DNA of 45,622 nucleotides from Bacteroidota bacterium (GCA_013297775.1 JAAFIL010000028.1:1-45622); one strand, 5' to 3'; shown: positions 35,095-44,491, numbered from the stretch's first letter. Notes: generated by a model not told the origin, from the sequence alone. Translations and numbers: made by a program.

Positions 35095-37017
35095 ATGAAA
35101 CCAAAAATATTTTTTTTAAATCTATTTTTAATTCTAGGTTCGGTGCTATATGCACAAGACCGATTTACGGTGTTAGATGAAAAATTAGAGCAAGTTGCGA
35201 AGGATTATCCGGGGATAAACGAAAAAATAGAACTCTCTATGAATGGGGTAAGCATTCAAGAATACTTACGAGCCATTGCGGCCAGTAATAATTTGAATTT
35301 GAATGTAGATCCTACCATTGACATTAAAATATCGAACAGTTTTAGTAAGGTAACCGTTAAAGAAGTATTTTTATTTTTATGCAAACGTTACGATTTAGAT
35401 ATTTCGTTTGTAGGACCTATTATGACCTTCAATAAATTTATAGCTCCTGTTGTAGAAAAGAAACCGATACTTGGTAAGCGTATCAACGTGCAATACGATA
35501 AAACAGCCGATTTATTAAGTTACGATTTAACCAACGATACACTTGGCAATGTGGCCAAAGAGATTACTAAACAAAGTGGAAAGAACATTATTTTCTCGCC
35601 CGATTTATCGAATAAAATGATTAGTGGTTTTATGCAAAGTGCTTCGTTTAATGGCGCACTCGAAAAATTAGCTTTTGCCAACGATATGAAGGTGAGTAAA
35701 ACACCCGACGATTTTTATGTATTCGAAAAACGACAAGCCGCCCCCGCAACCCCCAATGCAAATAACTCTAACAATCCTTTTGGAAGTTTAAACCCTACAC
35801 CTAACCCCAACCCAAACGATACTAAAACCAATGGTATTGTTATTAAAGATGGGTTTATTACCATGGATGTGAACAACATGCCCATTGCAGAAATAGTTAA
35901 TACCGTATCGAAAGAGTTGGGTAGAAATTATTTTTTATTTAGCGATTTAAAAGGGAATACCACATTAAAAGTGGTGGATGCACCTTACGATGAGTTTTTA
36001 CGGTTGTTATTTAATGGCACCGAACTCACCTTTAAAAAAGAAGGCAGCACGTATTTATTTGGTGATCGAAATTTAGAAGGTTTGCGTCAAAGTAAACTCA
36101 TCAGTTTAAAAAATAGAACCATCGAAAAAGTAATAGATTACATTCCGGCCGAACTTAAAAAAGGAGTAGATGTAAAGATGTTTAAAGACATGAATGGCTT
36201 AATTGTGAGTGGTTCTCAACCGCGTATTAACGAGCTAGAAACGTTTTTAAGACAAATTGATGTAGTAGTGCCGATGGTGCATATCGAGGTGATTATTGCC
36301 GATGTTCGTAAAAGTAATTCGCTATCGGCGGGTATTTCTGCGGGCTTGGGTACTTCTACTGGCACAACAGGTGGCACCTTGTTACCCGATTATAACCTAT
36401 CGCTCAACTCGCAATCTATCAACAACCTCATTAGCGGCATTAATGGTTTGGGTATTATTAATTTAGGAAACGTAACGCCCAATTTTTATGTCAACTTAAA
36501 AGCCATGGAATCGAATGGTATTTTAAAATTGCGTTCAACCCCGCAATTGGCTACGTTAAACGGACACGAAGCTAAATTAAGCGTTGGACAAACGCAGTAT
36601 TATTTAGAGGTGAATAACAATTTAGTAAACAATGTAAACACCCAACAAAATATTTTACAAACACAAAACTGGAAACCTGTTAATGCGGACTTGTCTGTTA
36701 CGATAGACCCACAAGTATCGGGCGATGAGCAAATAACGATGACGATTAATGTGAAGCAATCAAGTTTTACCGAACGTGTATCTAACACCGCACCGCCAGG
36801 CACTATCAATCGCGATTTTCAATCGCTGGTGCGTGTAAAAAATGGCGAAATGATTATGTTAGGTGGCTTAGAAGAAAACCAAGTTAACAACTCGGGAAGT
36901 GGTTTGCCTTTGCTATCGCGTATTCCGGTATTGCGTTGGATTTTTGGTAACCGCACCAAAGCTAAATCGCAAAACAAACTAACTATTTTTATTAAACCTA
37001 CCGTTATTTATAATTAA
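35095..37017 (+). CDS. gspD: outer-membrane secretin, GspD/PilQ family
   Basis: A 640-residue secretin with a signal peptide (1-21, ending LYAQ). Two STN/N0-like domains (about 45-110 and 150-215), a Pro/Asn-rich linker (about 218-245), a third N-domain (about 255-325) and an N1-type domain (about 330-390) come before the secretin core (395-640). The core shows PMVHIEVIIADVRKSNSLSA, LNGHEAKLSVGQTQYYL and RVKNGEMIMLGGLEENQVN, then SGLPLLSRIPVLRWIFGN, which is the classical secretin C-terminal signature. The end TIFIKPTVIYN is very short, with no S-domain, so no pilotin-binding tail is visible. It is next to gspE and 1 bp before the GspL-like gene. Confidence 0.95.
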   Translation: MKPKIFFLNLFLILGSVLYAQDRFTVLDEKLEQVAKDYPGINEKIELSMNGVSIQEYLRAIAASNNLNLNVDPTIDIKISNSFSKVTVKEVFLFLCKRYDLDISFVGPIMTFNKFIAPVVEKKPILGKRINVQYDKTADLLSYDLTNDTLGNVAKEITKQSGKNIIFSPDLSNKMISGFMQSASFNGALEKLAFANDMKVSKTPDDFYVFEKRQAAPATPNANNSNNPFGSLNPTPNPNPNDTKTNGIVIKDGFITMDVNNMPIAEIVNTVSKELGRNYFLFSDLKGNTTLKVVDAPYDEFLRLLFNGTELTFKKEGSTYLFGDRNLEGLRQSKLISLKNRTIEKVIDYIPAELKKGVDVKMFKDMNGLIVSGSQPRINELETFLRQIDVVVPMVHIEVIIADVRKSNSLSAGISAGLGTSTGTTGGTLLPDYNLSLNSQSINNLISGINGLGIINLGNVTPNFYVNLKAMESNGILKLRSTPQLATLNGHEAKLSVGQTQYYLEVNNNLVNNVNTQQNILQTQNWKPVNADLSVTIDPQVSGDEQITMTINVKQSSFTERVSNTAPPGTINRDFQSLVRVKNGEMIMLGGLEENQVNNSGSGLPLLSRIPVLRWIFGNRTKAKSQNKLTIFIKPTVIYN

Positions 37018-37018
37018 T

Positions 37019-38248
37019 ATGTTTTGGGATAAACTCATACCCCAAAATTACCATTACAAGCGCGACGTATGTGCGGTAGAAGTTGTGTTTAGCGACACAG
37101 CTACGCATTACTATTATTCGCATTTAAAAACGAAAGGCTCTCAATTAGAAGTTATAGCCAGTGATGCGTTTAGCGAATGGAGCGAGCTTCCTAAAAACAT
37201 TTCAAAAAATAAAGTGCCTGTTGTTTTAATTATTAACGGTAAAGGAATTATTTTAAAAAAAATAGATTGGACTGAAAACACAGCGCAAAAATTAGCATTA
37301 AATCAATTGGTAGAAACGCATTTACCAGCCATTAATGCCAATGAATTTTACATTCAATTGTATGAACAAGCTGGCAACAGCGGCTTTTTAGCCTTGTGTC
37401 GCAAAGAGCAAGCCGATTTAGTTTTAGCGACCTGTAAAGATAAAGTTACCGACTTAGCCGAAGTGTATATAGGCGTACCTGTGGTTTTGGCCATGCAAGC
37501 TATTTGGCAAAATTACAATGTGTTGCCAACTACATTTCATACGGTGCAATTAACCAATAACGTTATAGATACCATTGTTACACGCGGCGAAACCACGCCC
37601 GAAGATTTTAAAGCCGAGGGTTTGCAATTGGCAGCGCACCAAGTATTAAGTTTTGCAGCAGCTATGGCTTATTTAACGAAACAGCGCGTTGTCGAACATC
37701 TTCATCCAACTTGGCAAAGCATAAACGTTTTGCATATTGAACGCAATAAGTTTCGGTTTTTACAAATTTTGGTGGTGGCTATTGCTTTGGTTTTAGCATT
37801 GAGTAATGTGTTTTTTTATAGCCGTTATTTTAATGCTAACAACGCGATAGATACCGAGTTAAATGTGTATCAAGGTAAGAACGATGAGATTAACCGATTG
37901 TTAAACGACTACCAAAGTAAAAAAGATTTAATTGAAAGTGCAGGAGTTTTAACTAAAAATTCGGTTAGCGAGTATGCCGACCGTATTGCTGCTACAATGC
38001 CCAATGGCGTGGTGTTAACCGAATTAGTGTTTAACCCACCCATTCAAAGCGATGATGATACGTTGGTGAGTTATCGAAAAAATAATATTACAATAAAAGG
38101 TCGTTGCAATAAAAGTTTAATTGTTAACGAGTGGGAAAATGTTTTAAAAATGCAGACCTTTATTAAAGACGTAGCACTCGAAAAGTTTAGTTATAATAAC
38201 GAGGGCGTGTTACCTAATTTCGAGATTAAAATTATTACGAACGATTGA
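37019..38248 (+). CDS. GspL / PilM-PilN-like inner-membrane platform protein
   Basis: A 409-residue bitopic protein. The cytoplasmic N-terminal part (1-240) has an actin-like look (CAVEVVFSDTATHYYYSHLK, PVVLIINGKGIILKKIDW) without a convincing ATP motif. One membrane helix, FLQILVVAIALVLALSNVFF, lies at about 245-266. The periplasmic part has a coiled-coil (about 272-305) and a ferredoxin-like domain with TMPNGVVLTELVFNP. This order equals PilM fused to PilN, i.e. GspL. It should bind the ATPase and the GspM-like protein next door, whose start codon overlaps its stop. Confidence 0.8.
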   Translation: MFWDKLIPQNYHYKRDVCAVEVVFSDTATHYYYSHLKTKGSQLEVIASDAFSEWSELPKNISKNKVPVVLIINGKGIILKKIDWTENTAQKLALNQLVETHLPAINANEFYIQLYEQAGNSGFLALCRKEQADLVLATCKDKVTDLAEVYIGVPVVLAMQAIWQNYNVLPTTFHTVQLTNNVIDTIVTRGETTPEDFKAEGLQLAAHQVLSFAAAMAYLTKQRVVEHLHPTWQSINVLHIERNKFRFLQILVVAIALVLALSNVFFYSRYFNANNAIDTELNVYQGKNDEINRLLNDYQSKKDLIESAGVLTKNSVSEYADRIAATMPNGVVLTELVFNPPIQSDDDTLVSYRKNNITIKGRCNKSLIVNEWENVLKMQTFIKDVALEKFSYNNEGVLPNFEIKIITND

Positions 38249-38772
38249 TGAAGAACTGGAGTTATAAACAAAAATGTGCAGCCCTATTGGTGTTGTTTAT
38301 GCTCTTCTTGTATGTAGGCTATCGGTTTATTTTTTCGGATACGTTTCAACTGGCCAACGAAATAAGTGAAAAACGTAAAAAGTTAAATTGGTTAAAAGAA
38401 GAAGAAAAAGAATTGCCCATTTTAAAGCAAAAAATGGCTGAGTTTGAAAAAGCCTATTCAAAAAAAGATTCTATTTCGGTGCGCGATCGCTTAACCGCTT
38501 TTATATCGGACTATGCCGAGCAGCACCAATGTTTAGTAACCGAAATACCTCGCAACACCTCTTACCGAAACGATAACTTAAAAGTGCAAACCAACACCTT
38601 TACCATTAAAGGCAACTACAATAATTTGCTATCACTTATCCAACGGTTAGAAACGGAATGCCGTTATTTAGCCCGCATCATTTCGGTAAAATTTTATAGC
38701 ACGCGCGATTTACAAAAGAAGCGCACCGATTTATATGTAACCCTTATTACTCAAACTTTTGAACAAAAATAA
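38248..38772 (+). CDS. GspM / PilO-like inner-membrane protein
   Basis: A 174-residue protein from ATG 38248, which overlaps the previous TGA by one base. A cytoplasmic stub, one membrane helix (CAALLVLFMLFLYVGYRFIF), a coiled-coil (SEKRKKLNWLKEEEKELPIL and onward, about 36-72) and a small periplasmic domain (about 75-174; NTFTIKGNYNNLLSLIQRLE) match the GspM/PilO plan. It likely pairs with the GspL-like protein. Family assignment rests on architecture and position, not on residues. Confidence 0.75.
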   Translation: MKNWSYKQKCAALLVLFMLFLYVGYRFIFSDTFQLANEISEKRKKLNWLKEEEKELPILKQKMAEFEKAYSKKDSISVRDRLTAFISDYAEQHQCLVTEIPRNTSYRNDNLKVQTNTFTIKGNYNNLLSLIQRLETECRYLARIISVKFYSTRDLQKKRTDLYVTLITQTFEQK

Positions 38773-38773
38773 A

Positions 38774-39739
38774 ATGAAGCCAATTCAATACTTAGCTATC
38801 GCTACACTTGCACTTGCTTTGTGTCTCTCTTGCGGAAAAGATTTTATTGTAAAAAATATTAAGAACGATTCCGTAAAAATTTTAGCACCCGCTAATAATT
38901 TAATAACCACTTCTAACCAAATTACATTTTGGTGGGAAGCCTTAGATGGTGCTGAAAAGTATAACATTCAAATTGTGAAACCCGATTTTTCGAGTGTGAG
39001 TTCTATTTTAACCGATACAACGATTACCGTTTTAAAATTTACTCGAAGTTTGGCACCTGGTAAATACCAATGGCGCATTAAGGCCATTAACAACGGTGGC
39101 GAAACGGGTTATACCTTATACAATTTAACTATTGATACCACAAGTAATTTAGCCAATCAACTGGTAAGCACCATTACTCCTCTTGCTAATGGGTTAACGG
39201 GTAACCGGCGTGTGGTGTTTAGTTGGAATGCCTTGAATGCTGCGCTTCAATACCAAATTGTTTTATCGGCAAATAATAATGCGGTTATTAAAGATACCAC
39301 CACATCTGCATTATCTTATACTTATACTTTTGCGGCGGTGAGCGATGTGTATAAATGGAAGGTGAGGGCTTTAAATAATAGTAGCCTTACGCAGTACAAC
39401 TCGCCTTTAAGTTTTACTGTTGATTTAACGCCTCCTGCTGTTCCTACTTTATCGTTGCCTTTAACGGGCGCCAGTGTAACGGCTACTAGCAGTTTATCGT
39501 GGGTGCGCAATGGTGGCGTTGATGTGCGGTACGATAGTGTTTTTGTTGCCACCGATACGTTTTTTACCAATGTTGTTAGCCGTACTAAAGTGTATGCCAG
39601 TTCTATTGCTATTAATGCGTTGAATAACCCGCCGCAGGTTAACAATGTGTTGTATTGGTGGCGCGTGCGTTCGGTAGATTCGGTAGGCAACCGATCGCCT
39701 TTTACCACGCCCGTGCGAAAGTTTACGTTAGTGCCTTAA
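38774..39739 (+). CDS. fibronectin-III-like lipoprotein of the secretion operon
   Basis: A 321-residue protein from ATG 38774. The lipoprotein signal ends in LALCLSCGKD (Cys20 as probable lipidation site). Three FN3-like beta-sandwich units follow: NQITFWWEALDGAEKYNIQI, RRVVFSWNALNAALQYQIVL and SSLSWVRNGGVDVRYDSVFV, each ending in a strand such as YQWRIKAINNG, YKWKVRALNN or YWWRVRSVDSVG. It is not part of standard T2SS. Its place in the operon suggests a role as a secretin-associated lipoprotein, pilotin substitute or surface adhesin; this is inference. Confidence 0.8.
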   Translation: MKPIQYLAIATLALALCLSCGKDFIVKNIKNDSVKILAPANNLITTSNQITFWWEALDGAEKYNIQIVKPDFSSVSSILTDTTITVLKFTRSLAPGKYQWRIKAINNGGETGYTLYNLTIDTTSNLANQLVSTITPLANGLTGNRRVVFSWNALNAALQYQIVLSANNNAVIKDTTTSALSYTYTFAAVSDVYKWKVRALNNSSLTQYNSPLSFTVDLTPPAVPTLSLPLTGASVTATSSLSWVRNGGVDVRYDSVFVATDTFFTNVVSRTKVYASSIAINALNNPPQVNNVLYWWRVRSVDSVGNRSPFTTPVRKFTLVP

Positions 39740-39751
39740 TTTAATGCGGTC

Positions 39752-40261
39752 ATGCTAAAAAATAAGAAAGCCATATACATTTTAATTCCACTTAATCTTT
39801 TTATTTGGGGGTATTTGGGCTATTCTATTTACGCAGGGCTATCGGGCGAGGAGGAGGAAGTGCCTGTTACAACGGTGGTTAAAACGCTTCTAAAAACAGA
39901 TAACGACTCGGTAACGTATTCATTAAAATTAAATTATCCTGATCCGTTTTTAAGAGAAGGTGTTAAAGTAAGAGAACCCAATTATTCGGGTACCGATAAT
40001 GCGAATGTTGCGGCTCCCAAACCCAAAGCAGTAGCTGTGGTTAAAACGCCCACGCTGGCTCCTAAACCTGCCGATGATATTAAGTATTTAGGATTGGTTA
40101 AAAATAATACCACGGGTGTAAGTACGGCGTTAATTAGTATAAACGGGCGAACGCACATTATAAAACAGGGCGATGTGGTAAATGCTTATACCATTAAAGA
40201 GGTGTATTCGGATTATGTGGAGTTGAGAGAGGGAAAAACAATTTTGAAAATTAATAAGTAA
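39752..40261 (+). CDS. GspC / PilP-like clamp protein
   Basis: A 169-residue protein with one N-terminal membrane helix (AIYILIPLNLFIWGYLGYSI, about 7-26). A Pro/Ala-rich periplasmic linker contains the PilP-like YPDPF motif (about 65). A compact C-terminal beta-domain (about 108-169; IKYLGLVKNNTTGVSTALIS, HIIKQGDVVNAYTIKEV, YVELREGKTILKI) is the homology-region pattern of GspC and PilP, which links the inner-membrane platform to the secretin N0 domain. Gene order (L, M, extra, C) supports this role. Confidence 0.8.
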   Translation: MLKNKKAIYILIPLNLFIWGYLGYSIYAGLSGEEEEVPVTTVVKTLLKTDNDSVTYSLKLNYPDPFLREGVKVREPNYSGTDNANVAAPKPKAVAVVKTPTLAPKPADDIKYLGLVKNNTTGVSTALISINGRTHIIKQGDVVNAYTIKEVYSDYVELREGKTILKINK

Positions 40262-40265
40262 TGGC

Positions 40266-41123
40266 ATGAAGCTAAATACCATGAAAAAATACAAGTTCGT
40301 TTTACTGCTTATTTTAGTAGGACTGCGCGCACCTTTGGAGGCTCAAAAATACATTGAGCCTGCCAAGCTAAAGCATTTTAACATTACTGTAAATTTTGAA
40401 GATTATACTGTAAAAACACAAATGTTAAGTACCTCAAAAGCGATTAAGCCCAATAACGACCTAACGTATATGTGGTATGCGGCTCAAAAGTTAATAGAAA
40501 CAAAAGGCGGCTACGATGGTAGGTTAATACATGGAACTTATAAATCATTTTATTTGAATAACCAATTGCGCGAAGAGGGGCAAATGAATTATGGCTTAAA
40601 AGATGGGGCTTGGAAAAGTTGGTATGCCGATGGAAAATTAAAAGAGTTGATTACTTGGCGCAAAGGTCGTAAAAATGGAAGGTATTATTTGTATAACGAC
40701 ATGGGGCAATTAATGGCTAAGAGTCATTTTAAAAACGATAAGTTACACGGTAAATTTTACACGTATTCGGGTAATGGAACAGTTGCCGAAGTTCACCGGT
40801 ATAAGAATGGGGTAGAGCGAATTAAAAAACAAAAAGTAAAAACTACAAAGGTCGAAAAATCAAAATCAACACCACCCATTGAAAAAGCGAAGAAACCTAA
40901 AAAAGAAAAAAAAGAAAAAAAAGAAAAAAAAGAGAAAAAGGCCAAGATAAAAAAAGAAAGTAAGCCAACTGACCCAGTGTTAACGCCTCCACCAGCACCT
41001 ACTGATAAAGCACCGGCAGATACTACAAAAAAAGTACCGTTTTTTAAGCGCTTGTTTAAGTCGAAGCCTAAAAGCAAAAAAGAAAGCACCATACCTGCCG
41101 TTGAAGAAGGACGGCAAACCTAG
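40266..41123 (+). CDS. MORN-repeat exported protein with Lys-rich tail
   Basis: A 285-residue protein starting 4 bp after the previous stop; ATG 40281 is an alternative start. Signal peptide to about residue 27 (LEAQ). The middle (about 85-180) has MORN_2/YwqK-type repeats: GTYKSFYLNNQLREEGQM, GAWKSWYADGKLKELITW, GRYYLYNDMGQLMAKSHF, GKFYTYSGNGTVAEVHRY. The tail is a low-complexity KEKKEKKEKKEKK block encoded by repeated AAAGAAAAAA units, then Pro/Thr-rich sequence. Family knowledge: YwqK-like proteins appear in many contexts and their role is unclear. It is an unexpected member of a secretion operon. Confidence 0.8.
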   Translation: MKLNTMKKYKFVLLLILVGLRAPLEAQKYIEPAKLKHFNITVNFEDYTVKTQMLSTSKAIKPNNDLTYMWYAAQKLIETKGGYDGRLIHGTYKSFYLNNQLREEGQMNYGLKDGAWKSWYADGKLKELITWRKGRKNGRYYLYNDMGQLMAKSHFKNDKLHGKFYTYSGNGTVAEVHRYKNGVERIKKQKVKTTKVEKSKSTPPIEKAKKPKKEKKEKKEKKEKKAKIKKESKPTDPVLTPPPAPTDKAPADTTKKVPFFKRLFKSKPKSKKESTIPAVEEGRQT

Positions 41124-41134
41124 TATTTAAAGCC

Positions 41135-42421
41135 ATGAAACTAAAACCGCATACTAAACAACGGCTTGCCTCTTGGCGAGTGAAAGGCGGGGCATTGTAT
41201 TCGGCTATTTTTATTAGCATTATAATTATGTTGTTTTTGAGTTTAATGATTTTGTTGAGCTATCAAAACAGCCGAACCACACTTCAAGTCTTACAAACCA
41301 GTCAATTGCATTGCAATTTAAACTCGGCTTTTGAAATGGCGCAATCGGCTTATTTTACTGATAACTTAAACCATCAATGGATCAAAAATACATTTAACGA
41401 CGACTCGATTCGTGTGCGACGTAGCAGTTGGGGGGCGTATTGGCTTATTTGTGCCGAAACGAAGAATCGTCACGAGCGGTTAAGCCAATCGGGTATTTAT
41501 GGCGTAGGCATTACTGCCGATACGGCGTTAATGTTAGTGGATAACAGTCGCCCTTTGGGTTTAAGCGGGCAAGTTGTATTTAAAGCCAATTGTTATTTAT
41601 CCACGGCAGGGATAAGGCCAGCGTATATTGAAGGGCTGAGTTACAGCGGTAACCCTCAAAATAATGCGTTTATACGCAAAGCCCTAGTATCTATTCCTGA
41701 ATTGAATACTACTTTAACTACAGGAATGAAAGCTCAACAAAGTTTTTCGCCCCTCACCGATAGTTTAAGCGCGGGTGTACCTGAACAGTTTAACCAATCG
41801 TTTTCAAAAAAAACTTTGGTGGTGGAATGTAATGGGCAACATTTATCTAAAAAAAAATGGCGCAATAATATGAAATTGGTAAGCGCATCGGCCTTGGTAA
41901 TTGATAGTACTTGCCACTTAGATAATGTGGTGATTGTAGCACCTAAAGTAAAATTTTTAAAAGGCTTTAAAGGACGCGTGCATGTGATTGCGAGCGATAG
42001 CATAACCGTAGAAGAGAAATGTACTTTTTTATACCCTTCGTCGTTGGTGTTGTTAACAGATAATTTGCACGAGGAAGGTATTAAAACTATTTATTTTAAA
42101 AACGATTGTCTTTTTTTTGGCGGTATTATTGCTTGGCGTTCGGGTAACACTAGCCATAACGGTACACGGGTGTTTGTTAAGTTAGATGGCACTTCGCAGT
42201 ACAATGGATTTGTTTACTCATCGGATTATTTGCATTTAGAAGGAGAGGTTAATGCCACGGTGATTGCATCTACCTTGTTGTTGCGCACGCCCTCGGCGGT
42301 GTATGAAAATCATTTAATTAATTGCGAGCTTAATCCTAAAAAATGGAGAGATGTTTTGGCTATTCCTCCGGCATTTAAACAACTTACTAAATTAACGTGT
42401 TGTCAAAAAGTAAATACATAA
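41135..42421 (+). CDS. membrane-anchored operon protein with possible beta-helix, unknown function
   Basis: A 428-residue protein. One N-terminal membrane helix (ALYSAIFISIIIMLFLSLMI, about 24-43) is followed by a long soluble region. It is located where GspK/PilX would be expected, before the minor pilins, and the GG before ALYSA could be a relic of a prepilin site, but no Glu5 is present. The C-terminal half reads as short regular strands with turns (DNVVIVAPKVKFLKGFKGRV, HVIASDSITVEEKCTFLYP, YNGFVYSSDYLHLEGEVNAT), like a bactofilin or other beta-helix. It may be a pseudopilus-tip or platform component. The next gene overlaps its end by 25 bp. Confidence 0.65.
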   Translation: MKLKPHTKQRLASWRVKGGALYSAIFISIIIMLFLSLMILLSYQNSRTTLQVLQTSQLHCNLNSAFEMAQSAYFTDNLNHQWIKNTFNDDSIRVRRSSWGAYWLICAETKNRHERLSQSGIYGVGITADTALMLVDNSRPLGLSGQVVFKANCYLSTAGIRPAYIEGLSYSGNPQNNAFIRKALVSIPELNTTLTTGMKAQQSFSPLTDSLSAGVPEQFNQSFSKKTLVVECNGQHLSKKKWRNNMKLVSASALVIDSTCHLDNVVIVAPKVKFLKGFKGRVHVIASDSITVEEKCTFLYPSSLVLLTDNLHEEGIKTIYFKNDCLFFGGIIAWRSGNTSHNGTRVFVKLDGTSQYNGFVYSSDYLHLEGEVNATVIASTLLLRTPSAVYENHLINCELNPKKWRDVLAIPPAFKQLTKLTCCQKVNT

Positions 42422-42774
42422 AGCCCTTGGTTTTACGGCGGGCAAAGGGCAGCAGCATTTTAGAAGTGTTGATTGCTTTGGCTATTATTAGTTTTTGCCT
42501 CACGTTTATGGTGATGATTTTTTTAAATATTCAACAAAGTAGCGTGCCTTTTTTAAAACTAAAAGCCGATGAAGTAGCCGAAACCGCTTTGCAAGCGGCC
42601 ATTGCGAACTATAACTTTACAGATGAAGAATTTAAACGCGAAGAATTTTTTGTACGAAAGACTGTGAGTGAGCATGACCTGTTGAGGGATTGTTTTAATT
42701 TACGCATATTGGTATTTGATACCGAACGAAAAAAAATTACGGAATTGAGTCAACTTGTGTATGGTGGAAAATAA
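42397..42774 (+). CDS. minor pseudopilin, GspI-like
   Basis: A 125-residue class III prepilin. The leader MLSKSKYIKPLVLRRAKG precedes the cleavage site G/SSILEVLIALAIISF, with Glu at mature position 5. The start is a GTG 25 bp inside the preceding gene; the TTG next to it is an alternative. The globular part is short, as in GspI/PilV. It should be processed by the peptidase at the operon end. Confidence 0.8.
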   Translation: MLSKSKYIKPLVLRRAKGSSILEVLIALAIISFCLTFMVMIFLNIQQSSVPFLKLKADEVAETALQAAIANYNFTDEEFKREEFFVRKTVSEHDLLRDCFNLRILVFDTERKKITELSQLVYGGK

Positions 42775-43312
42775 GCCTAATACCCCTTGGTTAACCCAAC
42801 GTTGGAAGGGATTAACCTTAGCAGAAGTGTTGGTAACATTGGCCTTAACCTCTATTGTAATAACTTTAGCTTATACTGGGTTAAATTATGTGCAAAAACT
42901 TTATGTGCATTATCAACAACAAACGCGGTTTATTCAATCGTATAGTCAACTCAAAAAACGCTTGCATTACGAAAGTTTACATGCTCGGTATATTGTTGAA
43001 ACCAGTCCATTAGAGTTTAGTATTTACCGCGATAGTGCAGAAGTAAAACTAAAGTTATTGCCTAAATCGGTGGTTACTTTTTTTAATAACAAAGCCGATA
43101 CGTTTTATTTAGTGCCCAAACGTATCGAAAAAAAGTATCAAGCCATTAAAAATCCCTTGTATGCTGGACGACTGATACGCACCTTGCAATTTGATTGCCA
43201 GTTTACCAAACAAGTATTTACCATTTCTTTTTATAAACCTTACGATGCTGCAACGCTTTTAGAATTAGAGGATGTAGCCGTATTAAAACCAAGTTCGGGT
43301 GGCGCAAATTGA
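42761..43312 (+). CDS. minor pseudopilin, GspJ-like
   Basis: About 183 residues from ATG 42761 (alternatives are a TTG at 42755 and a GTG at 42764). The prepilin signal is RWKG/LTLAEVLVTLALTSIV with Glu5, followed by TLAYTGLNYVQKLYVHYQQQ. The size is close to GspJ. It overlaps the previous gene by 14 bp, and the next gene overlaps it by 14 bp, so translation is coupled through the row. Confidence 0.8.
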   Translation: MVENKPNTPWLTQRWKGLTLAEVLVTLALTSIVITLAYTGLNYVQKLYVHYQQQTRFIQSYSQLKKRLHYESLHARYIVETSPLEFSIYRDSAEVKLKLLPKSVVTFFNNKADTFYLVPKRIEKKYQAIKNPLYAGRLIRTLQFDCQFTKQVFTISFYKPYDAATLLELEDVAVLKPSSGGAN

Positions 43313-44456
43313 TTTATCGAAATATACGCAACAGGCTAAAACACCGTTGTCAACTCCGAAAACCGGAAACAAAAGTTTTAGTGAACTACTGAATACAGAA
43401 ATTCGGTGGATGGAGAAAAAATTTGCAGCCAAAGAAAAAGAAGCCTTTTACTCGGAGTTGGGTTTACTACTATCAACAGGTGTTAACATCAAAACGGCGT
43501 TTGAAATTATAGAAGAGGAAATGGTGAATAAAAAACACCGTGCTTTATTAGAAACCATCAAGAATGCCATTATTAGCGGGAAAGCCATACACGAAGCCAT
43601 TGGTGCATACACCACTATTTTTTCTAAGTACGAAATACAAAGCATTAAAATAGGAGAGGAGACGGGGAAACTGCCCGAGGTGTTAAAAGAACTTGGTGCG
43701 TTTTATTTATCGAGTATTAAATTGAAGCGGCAAATTGTTGGCGTATTAACCTATCCAATTGTTGTTATTAGCATGGCTATTTTAATTGTTTATTTTATGC
43801 TCAGTTATGTGGTACCTGTGTTTAGCGATATATTTACGCAAACGGGAGGGGAGTTGCCACAACTCACGCAGCTTCTTATCCGTTTAAGTAATAAAAGTGA
43901 TTTTATTTTTTATACTTTGTTTGGTATTATAGCAGGTATTTGGGTGATGCATAAAACCCAATCGAAAAAAGAATGGTATCGGCATTATACGTCGGCCTTG
44001 TTGTTGAAAATACCAGTGGTTAATAAACTCATTCAAAAAATTTATTTGGCGCGCTTTTGTCAAACTATGAAATTGTTAACGGGAGCCAAGGTAATGATTA
44101 ACGATGCTTTAGATTTGGTTTTAAACATGATTGAGTATTACCCCATTGAAAAGGCTTTGCAAGCGGCCAAGCACGAGGTGGTAATGGAAGGAAAATTATT
44201 AAATGAAAGTTTAGAAGCCCATTCTATTTTTCCGAAAAAATTAGTGTCGTTAATTAAGTTAAGCGAAGAGGTGAATGCGCCCGAAGTTATTTATGAGAAA
44301 TTGTACCAACAATACGCCACGGAGATAGAGCACCAGCAAGCGGTTATTGGGAAATTAATAGAACCTATCTTTATTATTTTACTGGGTGTTTTTGTGGGCT
44401 TTATTTTGGTGGCCATGTATTTGCCCATGTTTGAAATGAGCACAGGTAGTTTTTAA
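43299..44456 (+). CDS. gspF: inner-membrane platform protein, GspF/PilC family
   Basis: A 385-residue polytopic protein with two GspF repeats. The first opens with EKEAFYSELGLLLSTGVNIK (about 46-65) and GEETGKLPEVLKELGAFYLS. Membrane helices are at about 147-175 (LTYPIVVISMAILIVYFMLS), 202-220 and 352-375 (IFIILLGVFVGFILVAMYLP). The second repeat contains RFCQTMKLLTGAKVMINDAL. The N-terminal ~40 residues are polar. The GTG start at 43299 gives a 14-bp overlap with the GspJ-like gene. It should sit at the centre of the machine, contacting the GspE ATPase. Confidence 0.95.
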   Translation: MAQIDLSKYTQQAKTPLSTPKTGNKSFSELLNTEIRWMEKKFAAKEKEAFYSELGLLLSTGVNIKTAFEIIEEEMVNKKHRALLETIKNAIISGKAIHEAIGAYTTIFSKYEIQSIKIGEETGKLPEVLKELGAFYLSSIKLKRQIVGVLTYPIVVISMAILIVYFMLSYVVPVFSDIFTQTGGELPQLTQLLIRLSNKSDFIFYTLFGIIAGIWVMHKTQSKKEWYRHYTSALLLKIPVVNKLIQKIYLARFCQTMKLLTGAKVMINDALDLVLNMIEYYPIEKALQAAKHEVVMEGKLLNESLEAHSIFPKKLVSLIKLSEEVNAPEVIYEKLYQQYATEIEHQQAVIGKLIEPIFIILLGVFVGFILVAMYLPMFEMSTGSF

Positions 44457-44491
44457 AACTAAAATATATAACTTAACTTTAATACCGAATA

